Origin: Candidatus Aminicenantota bacterium
GTDB taxonomy: Bacteria > Acidobacteriota > Aminicenantia > S016-38
Assembly: GCA_027062035.1 (NCBI GenBank)
Contig: JAMOUL010000268.1
Span: 1 to 6,872, forward strand
DNA length: 6,872 nt
Direction: 5' to 3'
The notes under the pieces were generated by a model. It made no database searches. It was not told the DNA's origin and saw only the letters and a program-made list of their open reading frames with translations. Below are positions 6,647 to 6,872 of the stretch, piece after piece. How positions within the stretch are numbered: the first letter of the stretch is position 1; each line of letters opens with the position of its first letter. The position numbers were made by a program, and so were the translations under genes.

Positions 6647-6872
6647 ATGGAAAAGAAAAACACTGCTGGAATTATTTTATCGTTTACAGGGATCGTTAAC
6701 GGTTTATTGCTTCTTTTCTGGATTGCGGGCATATATTCTCCCCTTGTTTCCGCCAAAATAGCACAGGGTCATGGCTATGAAGCAATCACAGTAAGGATAG
6801 TTTTCGCCGTCCTTGGCTGGCTGGCTCTGAGTGCAGGAGCGCTCTGGGCTGCCGTGCTATATGGTTTTGTAA
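6647..6872 (+). CDS. Small membrane protein, 5' part only (75 residues visible)
   Basis: The frame opens at ATG 6647 behind a strong ribosome site and is still open at the right edge. The visible part has a charged start (MEKKN), a first hydrophobic helix at about 7-30 (rich in Gly, Leu, Ile), a short polar link (KIAQGHGYEA, 37-46), and a second helix at about 47-74 ending LWAAVLYGF. Two or more membrane segments and no signal cleavage motif suggest an integral inner-membrane protein of unknown function. I do not recognise the family. The 120 bases before it (6527-6646) show no convincing terminator or promoter, so it may be transcribed by read-through from the cyclase gene or by a weak promoter of its own. 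Confidence 0.8.
   Translation, partial: MEKKNTAGIILSFTGIVNGLLLLFWIAGIYSPLVSAKIAQGHGYEAITVRIVFAVLGWLALSAGALWAAVLYGFV

Overview
This is an AT-rich stretch from a bacterium, most likely one with an outer membrane. It encodes two secreted solute-binding proteins with N-terminal signal sequences and no lipid-anchor cysteine, which suits a true periplasm. Arginine is mostly AGA/AGG and isoleucine is often ATA. That pattern is common in several thermophilic and AT-rich phyla but does not identify one. The multi-helix N-terminus of the GGDEF protein resembles architectures I associate with spirochaetes and a few other phyla; I would not name a genus. All genes read on the + strand.

Layout: (1) The 3' end of an unrecognised gene runs to 248. 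(2) Two tandem paralogous substrate-binding proteins of the DppA/OppA family (SBP_bac_5) occupy 364-1848 and 2027-3499. Each has its own, almost identical promoter (TTGAAA/T, 16 bp, TACAATAT), and no permease or ATPase genes lie between or beside them within the window. (3) A 227-base non-coding stretch leads into a two-gene unit: a permuted papain-like (YiiX/YaeF-type) cysteine hydrolase at 3727-4500, then, one base after its stop, a membrane sensor diguanylate cyclase at 4502-6526. (4) A 120-base gap with a strong Shine-Dalgarno precedes a small membrane-protein gene at 6647 that runs off the right edge.

The two binding proteins presumably capture peptides or a related solute for a transporter encoded elsewhere. 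The cyclase has all the residues needed to make c-di-GMP plus an intact inhibitory site, and it is fed by a nine-helix membrane module with an extracytoplasmic segment of about 125 residues. No direct link between the transport and signalling genes is visible except a shared 7-base word, AATTCAA/TTGAATT, which clusters at all three promoter regions.

The most interesting signals are that heptamer cluster, a promoter placed so close to the hydrolase ATG that its mRNA should be leaderless, and the tight coupling of the hydrolase to the cyclase. I do not see a convincing wholly new system; these are leads.
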